Source: Lasiodiplodia sp. COLG20 (taxonomy: Eukaryota; Ascomycota; Dothideomycetes; Botryosphaeriales; Botryosphaeriaceae). Taken from it: 64,000 bases of DNA. Below are positions 21,644 to 32,394 of the stretch, piece after piece. Where the stretch lies: positions 1 through 64,000 of the forward strand of contig VNWV01000049.1 in NCBI GenBank assembly GCA_009801085.1, given 5' to 3'. Under the pieces are notes generated by a model, which was not told the DNA's origin, ran no database searches, and was given only the letters and a program-made list of their open reading frames with translations. How positions within the stretch are numbered: position 1 is the stretch's first letter; each line of letters opens with the position of its first letter. A program made the translations under genes and the position numbers.

Positions 21644-23138
21644 TGGTGCAGCAGTAATCAGTCGATGCAGTTCACCCTCGCAGGAGTCCATGAGGCTACG
21701 TAGATTTTGTGCAAAAAGCACCACATTCCAAACTATAGATTTAAAGTTGGGGTCAAAACCATTGACAAAAGCTTTCCGCAAGGACGAAGACTGCCGCTCT
21801 GTTGTGGTCCAAAGGTCTCCTCTTCAGCTCCCAAAAGCGAGGCTTGAGACACAGCTCTCCTTGTATTTTCCCTCTGTATAAAAAGCCCAGCTAATTGACA
21901 GAAGGACGGTATACTTGTATACTTGCTGGCACGCCATGATGTCTCCATGAGTCTGGTCCAGTTAGCTATCGATAGGTACGCACTGATTCTCCAGTCCACT
22001 TACTTGAGTTCTGCGCAATAAAATAAGTTGACCCTCTCCACGACAGTACATTTATCTCTTTAATTTATAAAGTTAAAGTTTGGGTGTCCTGAAGTTCCGG
22101 CGATTACCATTACGGAGATCAATGGAACCATCTGGGTTTTGCCGTTGTCGGATTGCGTCCCTCAGTTTTGAGCAGATAAACTTACATCTGTATTTGTATC
22201 TTGTAAAATGTTAGTAGGAGGAAACTAGCATTAGCAGTAATCCCCCTCCCTGCGTGCCGAGACAAATACGAGGTACTTCTACTTCACAGCGATATTAAGT
22301 CTATCCACACATTGAAAATTGTATAGCTCTGAATAAATTTTGATCCACAGGTACTACATAACCAACTAGTTAGTAGGGAAACCTCTATTGGGAAAGGCTA
22401 CATACCGTTTAGTCATATAAGTCTTGGCCTATTCGTGTCATTCACTACCATACTAAGACAAGCTGTCGGATGAGGAAATTCACAGCGTCGCAATGACTAA
22501 AGCTCCAGCTATGGGCCTTGATATTCAGACATAAGCAAATAGGTCATCCTAAACGTCAGTAAACAGCAGGATGATCCTTTACTGCATGCTCCATCCCTGC
22601 ATGCGGCTCTTCTATCATATAAAGACCCCAATAAGGGAGGGGCGATGTGAGTAGATAGTGCATAACTACTTGCAAAATATAAAATTGGGAACCCAACTAG
22701 TCTCATTGATAAGAGATGCATGCTGTGTATATACTTACAAAGGAAATCGAGCGATATCTTGAGGGTTCCTCGTAATTAGTCGTTGTTGGAATTTTGGTTC
22801 AATCCCATCTCTAAGTGTGGCCTAACCTTGTACCGACGAGTCAATCAGCACCGACGAGATACTATTATCGTCCACTACTGTCTTATCGCTCATCTTACAG
22901 GAAATGTCAATGCTGTTGCCGCCTTGACAGTTTGTGTATTCGCCATTTATCCAACTAAAGCTTGGTATGTTGCAGACAACAAATAATTTCCTCTTCAATC
23001 ATCTGCATATCAGGAAAGCTCCCATTTTAGCCTTGAGCAGCCTAAAGACGTGAATGCATGCGGTAGGATCTCACCGCTCAATTGGATAATCAGCTGGTTG
23101 GTGCTAGGTTGCGATTCTTTACTTTGCAACACACCCAC
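21644..23138. other. 1.5 kb between two solo LTRs, no gene
   Basis: No credible coding region and no reverse-transcriptase or integrase similarity, so the two LTRs are not the ends of one element; each also has its own target duplication. A dispersed repeat copy lies at 22236-22370. Confidence 0.5.
22236..22370 (+). repeat. Dispersed repeat B, copy 1
   Basis: Shares CCTGCGTGCCGAGACAAATA, then CGAGGTACTTCTACTTCACA and GCGATAT with 40640-40790, and a more diverged version lies at 37965-38100. After this core the copies keep TATAGCTCTGA-like words. Probably the end of a retroelement or a decayed MITE. No coding capacity. Confidence 0.7.
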
Positions 23139-23143
23139 CCTCT

Positions 23144-23630
23144 TGTAACGGCGGGCCTCTGCCTCTAAGGATCCAAACACCAAAGAGGGTGGAAACCTGT
23201 CGACGGGGTTTTCCTTGAGTGGGTACAAGAGGAGGATTGGGAACGTAGTGAGCAAGACGCGACTGAGCACTGCGTGTGCGAAGGCCTTGTTACCAATAGA
23301 GTCCAAATTCTATTGTTGAAGTTGACCACGAAGGTTAAAGCTATCTAAGGAGTGTGGTTTATATACACGTAGGAGAGTTGACAATTTGGTATGTTGCTCC
23401 GTATGCTCCGTCGTCTTGGCGGATGTTTGCCACAGAGCAGAGGGAGCAAGTTTGTTTGATCTGTCTGCTCTGTGGTGGCTCGGGCCACCTGGGGTGAGAG
23501 CAGGCAGAGCACCTTCTTGGCGTCACGTGAGCCACGTGACTCACGTGGGTCCTTTTCACGCCGTACGAGTGCTCCCCACTTTCTTCCTTATCTTGCTTCT
23601 TTCTAACCCTGTGGAGGCTGTGCCGTAACA
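23144..23630. repeat. Solo LTR, family A, with triplicated CACGTG
   Basis: Starts TGTAACGGC, ends GCCGTAACA, flanked by CCTCT at 23139-23143 and 23631-23635. It is 487 bp, about 60 bp longer than the copy at 21212-21638. Part of the extra length is a repeated CACGTG block: three CACGTG palindromes at 23524, 23533 and 23542 against one in the other copy. CACGTG is the classic E-box recognised by basic helix-loop-helix factors. Confidence 0.93.
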
Positions 23631-24014
23631 CCTCTCTATTAGTCCAACAAATGTAGCTGTTATCTAAGAGTGTATGCAGCGTAGTATATTAAAAGTAGAC
23701 AGTCAGTTTTTATAGAAGAATTTAGGTTATAGAACATGGTGTATCTCAAAAGAGAGAAGCCACCCTTATGATTGGTGGTTTGTGATGCTTTATGTTCTGA
23801 CAGAATGCCTTGAGCTATAGCTGTAGACGTTGTCTATTGCAAATTGGTTGAGTATGCTCAAGCATTTCACTAGATTTACATTGATTTGGATATGTTGATT
23901 TGATACTATCTAAGGTCCGAAGAGCAACTGTTTTGCCTCCTTAGGCGATGTTTTCAGTACGTCGTCAGAGTAGACAACATTTAATTTCAATTTCATGATG
24001 GTCAAAATAGCCTC

Positions 24015-25070
24015 TCAAATACGTCCTGAGTTATTTGAATCCATTGGAATAGGCCACGAAATCACCGGCTTCCATGCTTGAAAGCCAGATACTTTTTTCC
24101 GATTCCGCTTGACAAACCATACAGCTATCCCTGCGGACACCATCGCGCCGCCTACTGCGCCAATACATATCCCGACTGTCTTGAGCTTAGCTGAGTCGGG
24201 TTTTTTGTCATCGTTAAATGGCATGCCGTCGGTCGTAGTGGTGGAAGATGATGTTGCTGCCGTGTGGCTTGCCGTCGAGTGTGTCTGTCTCTCAGTACTT
24301 ATGGCCAGAAAGGTCGGCCCATTGGTTGAACTAGCCTCTTGTGGGCCGGTCTGTGTTGTGGGCCACAACCATTGAGAGCTTTGGTAGGGTTGAGACGTCG
24401 GCTGTTCGTTGTGGAAAGTCAATGTTGCTCGTGTGTCCCGGAACGGTATTAGCGGAGCAGCTGCAGGCTCATCCACACATGTCCTTGTCGCACCCATTCT
24501 GTCCAGCGACGATCGGCCTTCATCAGCCAATATAGCATCTTCTGTCGTGAAGGTCTCCTCCATAACTGACTTCATTGTGTAAGCTGAGCCGATAGTCTGA
24601 GATGGGCCAATGGTGCTAACTATAGAGCCTGCGTCGATACTCGTCGATAGAGCAGGCAAGGCAACGACCGCACCGTGAATGAGTTCAGTACCTTCCGTCA
24701 ATGCTACAAATGTCTGATAGAGATTGCTTGTGGATGAAGTCAAGCCGTCGTCGAGCGTAGGGCTTGGGTACGATGATACCGCTACTGTAAAAGAGCTCGA
24801 CCGTGCCTCCCCATTTGCGGTCGCTTCGTCACATATAGTGATGCTACTTTCCAGAATGGTCCACAAGGTCTCCGAGACTGCCAATGACCCTGCACTAGCA
24901 ATCACACCACTTGATGCTGTAGCTTCCGTGGTGGTACCGTATGGTATTCCTCCAGCCGACAATTCAATTCCATTTGGTTTGGCTTCCGTCGAATTTGTGT
25001 GGCGCAAGACCCACGAACTACACTCACACATTTTCGTAAGCATGAACAGAGAGACCGCAATGAGTTGCAT
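24015..25070 (-). CDS. Ser/Thr-rich single-pass membrane protein
   Basis: I start at the ATG at 25070 because residues from there (MQLIAVSLFMLTKMCECSSW) look like a signal peptide; an upstream in-frame ATG at 25139 would bury it. About 350 residues. The long ectodomain is rich in Ser, Thr and Ala, as in O-mannosylated cell-wall sensors. It is followed by a transmembrane helix (VGICIGAVGGAMVSAGIAVW) and a stop-transfer KRNRKK and short cytoplasmic tail. No WSC, CFEM or other ectodomain motif. Topology is that of Mid2/WSC-like sensors or of many fungal mucin-like proteins, but no function can be assigned. Single exon. Confidence 0.65.
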   Translation of the reverse strand: MQLIAVSLFMLTKMCECSSWVLRHTNSTEAKPNGIELSAGGIPYGTTTEATASSGVIASAGSLAVSETLWTILESSITICDEATANGEARSSSFTVAVSSYPSPTLDDGLTSSTSNLYQTFVALTEGTELIHGAVVALPALSTSIDAGSIVSTIGPSQTIGSAYTMKSVMEETFTTEDAILADEGRSSLDRMGATRTCVDEPAAAPLIPFRDTRATLTFHNEQPTSQPYQSSQWLWPTTQTGPQEASSTNGPTFLAISTERQTHSTASHTAATSSSTTTTDGMPFNDDKKPDSAKLKTVGICIGAVGGAMVSAGIAVWFVKRNRKKVSGFQAWKPVISWPIPMDSNNSGRI

Positions 25071-25139
25071 GCATTGATTTCCCTGCAGCCGAATTTCCGT
25101 TGTCCGAGGTATGACAGCGAAGCAACTACAGTCAGGCAT

Positions 25140-25478
25140 ATCATCCAGTCCGTAGGCTCTCCCACCTTACTACAACAGACAGGTTCCGCTGAGTACAGAC
25201 TGAGTTTCCCGAACAGCGGAAGTTGTGATGACTAGCTCGATGTATCCCGTGCTCGTTGGCTCGCCTGCAACCTACAATCTTCTTAGAGCCTCGGTACAGA
25301 GAGTGCGACTGGGCTCACATTAAAGACCCAAGGCGAGCACGAAAGTCCAGTGTTGAGGCTATTTATTGAGGTCTGGTTTCCGATCGACCTGATGTTTAAA
25401 TCTATATATATTTTTTTTTATAAAACTTCGAGCATACGCGCTTCATGATTTGAGCTTCGCTCCAGCTCTCAGTCACAT
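25140..25478. other. Intergenic region
   Basis: About 340 bp between a minus-strand membrane-protein gene and a plus-strand small ORF. No feature recognised. Confidence 0.4.
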
Positions 25479-25739
25479 ATGTCTCAACATAGTAGAGCGC
25501 GATTCTCCGGCAGTACAGCAGATGCATGGCATGAATATGTACAGCAACGACAGGAACTGCATCGCCAGGAAATAGCGAAAAGGCCGAGGGGTGAAGAGGA
25601 AACGCTTGACGCTGCGAAGCAGTGGTTGATACCGGCATGGCAGAGAAGCTTGTTGCGGAAGATGGCGCGACAGGAGAACCAATTGATGGAGGTGAGGGAG
25701 ATTTTGGTACAGTTAGGGATTGCGGTGGAGCTAGAGTAG
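25479..25739 (+). CDS. Small helical hypothetical protein
   Basis: 86 residues starting with ATG. The sequence is charged and helix-prone (YVQQRQELHRQEIAKR, then WQRSLLRKMARQENQLMEV), compatible with a short coiled coil. No signal peptide, no known domain. Composition looks more protein-like than the overlapping minus-strand frame at 25402-25682, but evidence is limited to that. Confidence 0.4.
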   Translation: MSQHSRARFSGSTADAWHEYVQQRQELHRQEIAKRPRGEEETLDAAKQWLIPAWQRSLLRKMARQENQLMEVREILVQLGIAVELE

Positions 25740-28669
25740 CCGGTTTACTGGAGGGTTGGACGTGGAGTCGTTGTCTTCTGCTAGCGGAGGTTGCAATCCA
25801 TCCGCATTATTCGGAATGGGCCTCTGTCAAATTCGTAACAGTCAGCGCTACGCCGTTGCTAGCACAGGCTGATATGCGTTGTGTTTGATAGCTTTGAGAA
25901 TTATTCAAAATCCGCCTAAAGTCTAACGTTATCGCTGATTATCGACGACCTGAAAGGTATCCACGAGTTAAAACTTGCTATTGAAACTCTCTAGAGATTA
26001 TTCCACCATGAGGCTACGGTGAACTGACACGAAATGTGCTCGATAGAATTTCCGAAAGAAAAGAAATCTAATAAACATATGGTTGCGATATTTTAGCCGC
26101 GCCACCTAGGTATTTTTTCTTTATATGAGCTGCGTGGGAAACATGTAGTACTGTAGCTCTTTGGTTCTGAATGAGTGTCAATGAGGCGTGGTGAGCCAGT
26201 ACCTGATATCTTCGCCTCCTAAAATCTATTCCCATGTCAAAATTTGTGTTTGTGAACCAATCCTACATCAAAAACAATATTCGTGCATTCCCTCTTGCCA
26301 TTGCGTGTAGTGTTATTGAGAGGCTGTATCCGCATATGATCGTCCGAGTACCCAGGGAACGAGACAAAAGTCTTGATTTTGATACTATTTCGAACGTTTG
26401 GGGCACTCTGTATGTTGTCTCAACGTGATATCGGAGACTTTGGGGTTTTAGGTATACCTATGATTTCTAGTGGTAGGAAGGAACCCTCATCTAGTGGGAC
26501 TAGAAGGCTATCGGGCTTCGGCACACATATTTCATTCTGTTCAGTCCATGCTTTATCCATAAAGCTGTCTGCCTAGAGGCACAAAGGAGTACATGTCACC
26601 AATTTGCTAGGTAATCTGCAACTATTTATGGAAACGGAGCTCTAGCATTCAAGTTCAGCTTTGTATGGTAGATTTATAACCTTGGAAGAGACGATTGAAA
26701 TCGTCCTGAAGGCTAGCTGCCAATGATGAACCGGACACCACTATGAGGATCAAAGCTCACAGTCTCTCGCGCGGGTTCGCCTTTTCCGCAGAAGATTCCA
26801 TTTTCATAGTGTTATACCTTCCTTAGCTTAGGAACATTCTCAATGAACTTTGTCCACACAAGATGTTTGTGAGTGCTTTGAAGAATATTGCGGAAGTATC
26901 AAGGTGCGTGCCGCCGATTGTTTGGAACATCTTGCAGAACGCGAGTTATAACTACCGGAAAATATAATAATGGCCTGCTAAGTTGACGAATACGTAATTA
27001 GATTAGAAGGGTCTTCATAGCTGTGAATAATGATTCGGATAGGAAAAGGGTCTCTAGTAGTAACTGAGTAAAGGGTTGGTTAAAAGTAGAGTACTAAATG
27101 CCACTAGAGGCTGTTGAAGTGTAGCTCGAATGAAAAAAAAAAAAAAAAACCTTCCTGCTTAGGAAATGCGACCATATATTTTGGGAGATAATCAAGAGAC
27201 TCGGATACGAAGACAACCTCGTGTATGATTACCCGGCTTACAGCCAGGCCAGGTACAGGCTCCATTCAGCCAGACAATGTATATGTGTCCTGGGCGTCCA
27301 ACAGGATGGCCTTGGCCTGTACTAGACCCTAGACAGCCGGAGATGTGGAGGAGGCATAGATGAATTTCTTTTCCAATACCAAGGTTATAACATTGCAGAT
27401 CCTGGTGTTTCACTGAGGCCACGAGGCTTTCAATCATAAGAAACTTGTCAGAGACCTACCTCGAGAACATTTCAAGGGATTTTCGAGAGACTATGTAGTA
27501 TTTACACAAGTAATATTGGTAGTGTGATGTTCTATAGAGAAGCTCTTTATGAAGAGATACCTTCTCATATGCTTTGGTGTCACTTGGAAGACTTGCTGGA
27601 ATGACGACACCATAATGCACTAGACACTTGATATTGCACAATAATACTTAGCATACAGACGGTGCTTTTCTATGTGGAGCGCATTTAATTACCAGCCTCG
27701 TTGACAATCTGCAGACTACTAACTGCTAGGTCGTTTCTGATAGACATGTCGAGTTCACCAAAAAGCTTCTCGGGGCTTATTCATTCAGTCACTTTTTAGT
27801 TTAGTCCTCGGATAAGCTGAATTCGCTGGATAGGTCACCTTTGTAATTTTGACTGAGAGAGTGCAAAAAGAAGCTAGAAGACCAATTTTAAAGGGAATTG
27901 CAAGTTATAATTACTATGTTCTTTATGAAAAATGATTGGTCTAAGCAAGCAAACCCAGCATGGGCTGAAAGCTGATTCCAAAGACGAAGAAGAAGGGTAG
28001 AAACAATTTGGTCTTGTTGGGCTTGTTGTTTGGAGCCGCTCTCGCATTGCTACATTCGTTTTTACAAGCAGATGCTGCTTGAATACCTGCTGGGAGGCTT
28101 CAGGTTGAATCCAAAGTATCCATACTCCACTTGTTGAGATAAGGTGCGCAGACTCAACTCTTATGACTTTAGTCTAAATGCGTGCAGCTTTTTTCTTTTT
28201 ATTTTTTTTAATGCAGTCTGCCTTTCCAAGCAAAGCCATGTGTGGCCGTAGAGCACTTAATATCTAGACACAGACTACATAATTGCATCTTCTCTGCCCA
28301 TCCATTCCTAGTACACCATAGGGTTATTGCTCACTGCATAACACTCTGGGCTTGCATCTCTGCACTGAATTGTCTGTGGCTCCATCTCGCTGAAATTACT
28401 AATACTGCCACGCATTACAGAGGCGCTGCGGTAAATCTGATTTTATTTTTGATGTTCTACGCAAAACAGCGTCATTTGCGAGCTAAGCGTGTACTTATCC
28501 GTAACAGAGACTGTGGATGTTCAAACCAACACTCGTTTCATCGTTCGCCCTTTTGTTCCCCCCTCGCCCTCCTAGTGGATTCCTTTAACTGGTGGCTACT
28601 AGGAGCTTGAAATAGCCGCATTGCAGTGGCTACCAGTATATTCCACACACAATCGCCACTATACGTGTC
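25740..28669. other. 2.9 kb gene desert
   Basis: Only short, overlapping open frames, none with recognisable motifs or linked by splice sites. A run of about 18 A lies near 27131. It separates the small ORF at 25.5 kb from the FRE1 gene. Confidence 0.45.
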
Positions 28670-30176
28670 ATGGATGCTGTTCATATCTACGGTATCGTTG
28701 TTGCGAGCCTTCTCCTTATGGCGAGCGTTCTGCCTCGCCTAGCAGCGATCATTCGACTCGTATTCGCCGTACTCATAAGGTTGTGGCGCATCACTGTGGA
28801 CACAGGCGCCAAACACTTGGCCTTCTCATACGTTATCGAGCGCCATCGGTACATCGGCCCATGGACGAGACTGGATGTTCTCGTATGCACTGTCTACTTT
28901 GCTATGAACGTCTTCTGTGTTACCTTCCGGGTACCTTCATGGCCAGAAGCGGGCCGCCGGGCTGCAGCTATGTGTCTAGTAAACATGATTCCCCTCTATA
29001 TCGGGCCGCATGTTGGATACATGGCAGATGTCATTTTTGTACACAGGAGGATCTATATCCAGATCCATCGTTGGGCTGGCATCGCGGCACTTGCGACTGC
29101 TTCCTTCCATGCATGTGTTGCATTTGGCAGCGTCAAGAATCAAAATATATACTCGCTTATCGTAAGATGGCGCCCATCTTTACCGACCCATATATGCTGA
29201 CTCCAAGCAGGCCCCGATCGTATTTGCTGTACTGACTATCACGTCCCTTACTCCGATCAGAAAGTATTCGCATGAACTATTTCTCCGCTTTCACCAACTC
29301 TCAAGTATTATTGGAGCTGTCAGCCTTTGGTGGCATTTCCCAGCCACCAACACCTTCCTTTTCATCTGCCAAACGGTGTCCGCTATCACCTTCCTCACAG
29401 CTCTTGCCACCCAAGTTGCGATGATACTTTACCGCAACGATGTCTATCATGGGGGCCCGACGGCGCGTATTACCGGCTCGGACGAGCTGTTGCAAATCGA
29501 CCTCGAGCTAAAAAAACCTCTGTGTATCCAACCAGGTCAGTACATAAACCTCTGGATCCCCTCTCTCAGCGTCTGGTCGTTCGCCCAAAGCCATCCATTC
29601 ACCATAACATCGTGGTCGGAGACGCCGGTACGTAATCTGCGCCTCGTCGTCGAGCCCCTCAATGGGCTTACCCAGAAGATGGTTGAGGCGGCAAAGCGAT
29701 CGTCGGAGTCGCGCACAGCGCTGTTTAGCGGACCCCATGGCAGAAATATTGCTCTAGAGAGCTACTCAAATGTTGTCATGGTTGCTACCGGGCTTGGTAT
29801 ATTTGTACAGCTGCCGTACCTGCAGAAGCTGGCTCATTGTTCTGACAAGAGGCGGATCCATGTACTGTGGTATATGGGCGAAGAAGATGGAAAACAAACA
29901 CCAGGAGTGGCATACGATATGGCTAAAGATACTATTAACAGGGCCCTAGAAAAAAATCATGTTTGTTGCACTCTTGATACTCTTCGCGTGTTCCTTCGCT
30001 GACGTCTGCGGTAGGACATCCACCTGTCTTCCTACAGGCCGTTGCTAGATAAGGACGAAGAATATGGCGATCGGGTAAAGATTTTTCATGGTTCACCTCC
30101 ACTACACGATATCCTCCATCAAGAGGTTAAAACGAGGGCCGAAAAACAAGAAAAAATCGTAGTGTTGGGTGAGTAA
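28670..30176 (+). pseudogene. Ferric-reductase-like gene FRE1, truncated and probably frameshifted
   Basis: Exon 1 28670-29161 and exon 2 from 29211 are joined in frame by a 49-bp intron (GTAAGA, CTGAC branch, CAG). Family function: plasma-membrane transfer of electrons from NADPH through FAD and two haems to ferric chelates. Both haem-ligand pairs with 13-residue spacing are present (HRWAGIAALATASFH and HQLSSIIGAVSLWWH). So are the FAD motif HPFTITSW and the start of the NADPH site (GPHGRNI, ATGLGI). After an A7 run (29949-29955) the frame meets a stop at 30000-30002. A later frame (PLLDKDEEYGDRVKIFHG) continues the family sequence but ends at 30176 in IVVLGE, before the C-terminal Cys-Gly-Pro motif that FRE2 retains. 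The NADPH domain is therefore incomplete. Confidence 0.8.
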
Positions 30177-30469
30177 CCTAGCTCGGTAGTCTCTCACAAT
30201 TGTCTTACTAACAACTTGGTACGCTGAAGTGGCTGCCTGTAGTAGAATCCAAGATGAAGTGCGAACCATTTCCAAAGACCTTTTACATATGCTTGACTTA
30301 GTCGACATAGGGTATTAGTCTTGTAGAGAGTTTTACTTTTCAATATATAGTCTTCCAGGCCGTCAGTAATTAGAATAGGATTACTGGCTCAATATAGTCA
30401 ATCTTAGTTGTTAAAAGAGCCCTGTCATCTAGTAATTGTTTATGTTCTAAAACCATGTGTCTACTATTT
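30177..30469. other. Region downstream of FRE1
   Basis: About 290 bp with no coding signal. The missing C-terminal end of FRE1 should lie here but I cannot find it in any frame. Confidence 0.4.
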
Positions 30470-30870
30470 CTGAGTTCCTAGAAGAAACATCCTAGAAAAT
30501 TCAGATTCCTAGGATATAAGTCCTAGGAATACTCGATCCCTATGAACATAATTCTAGGCTGACGGGGCTTCTAGGAATAACTAATTCCAGGAAAAGTTTA
30601 CCCAGAATGTTTGATACTTAGGAATACAAAATTCCTAGGAAAACAAAGCTTTTAGGAAGACAAAATTCCTGGGAAAACAAATTTCCTAGGAAAATAACAT
30701 TCATGGGAAGTATATAATTCTAGGAGTATTTTCCTAAAAGATGAGAGAATCTAGGGCAAAAATACTGACGTAATATAAATCCTAGAAAGGATACTCGAGG
30801 AATGCTGTATTTCTTAGGAACTACTATTTCCTAGGAAATGACTCCTGGGAATCTCAATTCCTTCATAGAT
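30470..30870. repeat. Array of degenerate TTCCTAGGAA palindromic units
   Basis: Over about 400 bp the sequence repeats TTCCTAGGAA or variants (TTCCTGGGAA, TCCTAGGAAT, TTCTAGGAAT, TTTTAGGAAG) roughly every 17-20 bp, separated by A-rich linkers such as AAAACAAA. In the best part (30628-30700) the unit is about 17-18 bp: AATTCCTAGGAAAACAAA, GCTTTTAGGAAGACAAA, ATTCCTGGGAAAACAAA. I count about 18-20 recognisable units. It lies between a broken FRE gene and a degenerate kinase gene. Confidence 0.85.
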
Positions 30871-30939
30871 CTTTAATCTTGAGAAATATTCATTTATAGA
30901 AATGTCGATGTTCCAAAATAAGAAATTCTTCTGAAATTG

Positions 30940-32314
30940 TTACGGATCTTCTTTCCGTCCGTAGGCCCACGGCTTCCAAGCAGCCATGTTCGAAAACAGC
31001 ACTAGCCATCTGAGTTCCTCTCTTCCCTTATCCGCTTGCTTAAAAAAAGCCTGATTTCTAAGAATGCCCTGATCCAAAGCTAATTCAATCTTCTGTGTGT
31101 GAGGGTATTGGTAAACCTGGTCCATACCCTCAACTTTAAGGAATGGCTTCTCCATCATTCTTCTCACCAAGCTAGCACCATCAGGATACGCACGTTCGCA
31201 GTTTGCTAAAGCTTTCTTGATCTCTTCGCTACCATTTACTTTAATCTTAGTCATTAGTTCAATGGCCACGCTGCTCAGCGCCTCGAGATATTGCGATCGA
31301 TGCTCATCGTTGAAAACGGGCGTAGGCACCCAGTTCACATGCCCCGCTGGGGTTAATGTCAGTATTATCTATCAAATAGCGGGCTGTAGGCCGATCGAAC
31401 TTACCGATTTTGACGTCTCCAGCTAACGTCACCCACGTGTTTTCCAGATTTTCCGGCGGGACATGGAGCATCTGGCGGGCTAGGAACTCTATGCCGTTAT
31501 TCATCTGCATGAGTTACTACGGACCATACCCTTTTCATAGCTGCTCATCACTAACTTGCTTCATGATTGTCGCGATGTGGCATTCCCAAGGCCAGGCCAC
31601 ACAATTCACAAAGTCAGCGATAGACCCTTCGCAGAACTCCATAATCGCGAAGAAGCTGTTGGCTGAAACGGGGAAGCTGTACGGTTCAACAAAGTGCACA
31701 ACATTCTGATGCCTGAAACTGTAGATCAGATTGAGGATTTCCTGCGCGCTGTCGTTATCTATCCTCTGTGTAACCGTAACTTTGCTCACAATAACCATGT
31801 CACGCGGTGAGTCCTTTCGTAGCGCAACAGCGACATCACTCCCCCTGCCCAGCGTGAAGTCGAAGACTCGCTCAAAACTCTGCCAGGGAGAAGAGAGGGG
31901 AGTTTTCCGCTTCTGATCTCGATCTTGAGGTGCGGTAGCTGTGGAACCATCTATGTGTTCCTCCCGCGATGTGTTGAGGATTAACTCTTGCAAGCGGCCA
32001 GTGGGCCGCACCTCTTGGCCCTTCGGCCACTTTTTTCGAATGGCACCGGAACTTTTACCCTGGCTGGAGGCGGTGGGCTGTTTGACTGCTGTCTTCTTGG
32101 GATGCAAGGCAGCGTGGTGGCTAGAAACATGGTCCAAGCCTGGGAGGCGGTCTGGAAGCCGGGATACCCTGTGTTCGTCACCTTGGCTCATTATGTTTAG
32201 TAGAAGAGTGGTCGGGGAACAGGTCACAGTCGGCAGGGTCTGTTGTGTTTGAGATAATGGCACAGAATTCCCTGCGCTTAATTGAGGCATCCAGGCCTCA
32301 AAAATATTCTTCAT
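30940..32314 (-). CDS. Protein kinase-like protein with lost catalytic motifs (pseudokinase)
   Basis: Exons 32314-31556, 31504-31405 and 31346-30940, introns 51 and 58 bp (GTTAGT, GTAAGT donors), giving 421 residues. Residues 1-145 are a low-complexity basic region. An N-lobe follows: glycine-rich loop LGRGSDVAV and the VAIK-like lysine K178 (VIVSKV), then RHQNVVHFVEPY and the hinge-like IMEFCEGSIADFV. The C-lobe starts normally (NNGIEFLARQ, VTLAGDVKI), but the HRDLKPEN position reads HVPPEN and the DFG position reads AGH. The catalytic Asp and the metal-binding Asp are both missing. The rest of the C-lobe is short. Phosphotransfer is unlikely; a scaffold role is possible. An alternative start is the in-frame Met at 32191. 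It is divergently paired with DUF3723 only 80 bp away. Confidence 0.7.
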
Positions 32315-32394
32315 GATAAGCCGCGAATGGCCGTCAGAAGCTACGACTCAGAGAAGTCTGGGGAATCACGCAAACTCACAGATCAGCATCAATC
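32315..32394. promoter_or_regulatory. Very short divergent intergenic region
   Basis: Eighty bases separate the proposed start codons of the pseudokinase (minus) and the DUF3723 gene (plus). If both starts are right, the two promoters overlap each other and probably each other's 5' leaders. Using the internal Met of the kinase widens the gap to about 200 bp. No specific binding site recognised. Confidence 0.35.

Noticed and set aside
21212..23630. A full LTR retrotransposon with the two LTRs as its ends
   Set aside because: Each LTR has its own distinct 5-bp duplication (CATTG and CCTCT), and the sequence between lacks gag-pol similarity, so they are independent solo LTRs.
28621..29235. 204-codon open frame inside FRE1
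   Set aside because: Shadow of the FRE1 exon in another frame, with composition unlike a protein.
30470..30870. CRISPR-like array
   Set aside because: Repeats are short, palindromic and degenerate with very short linkers, in a eukaryotic context; no CRISPR architecture.
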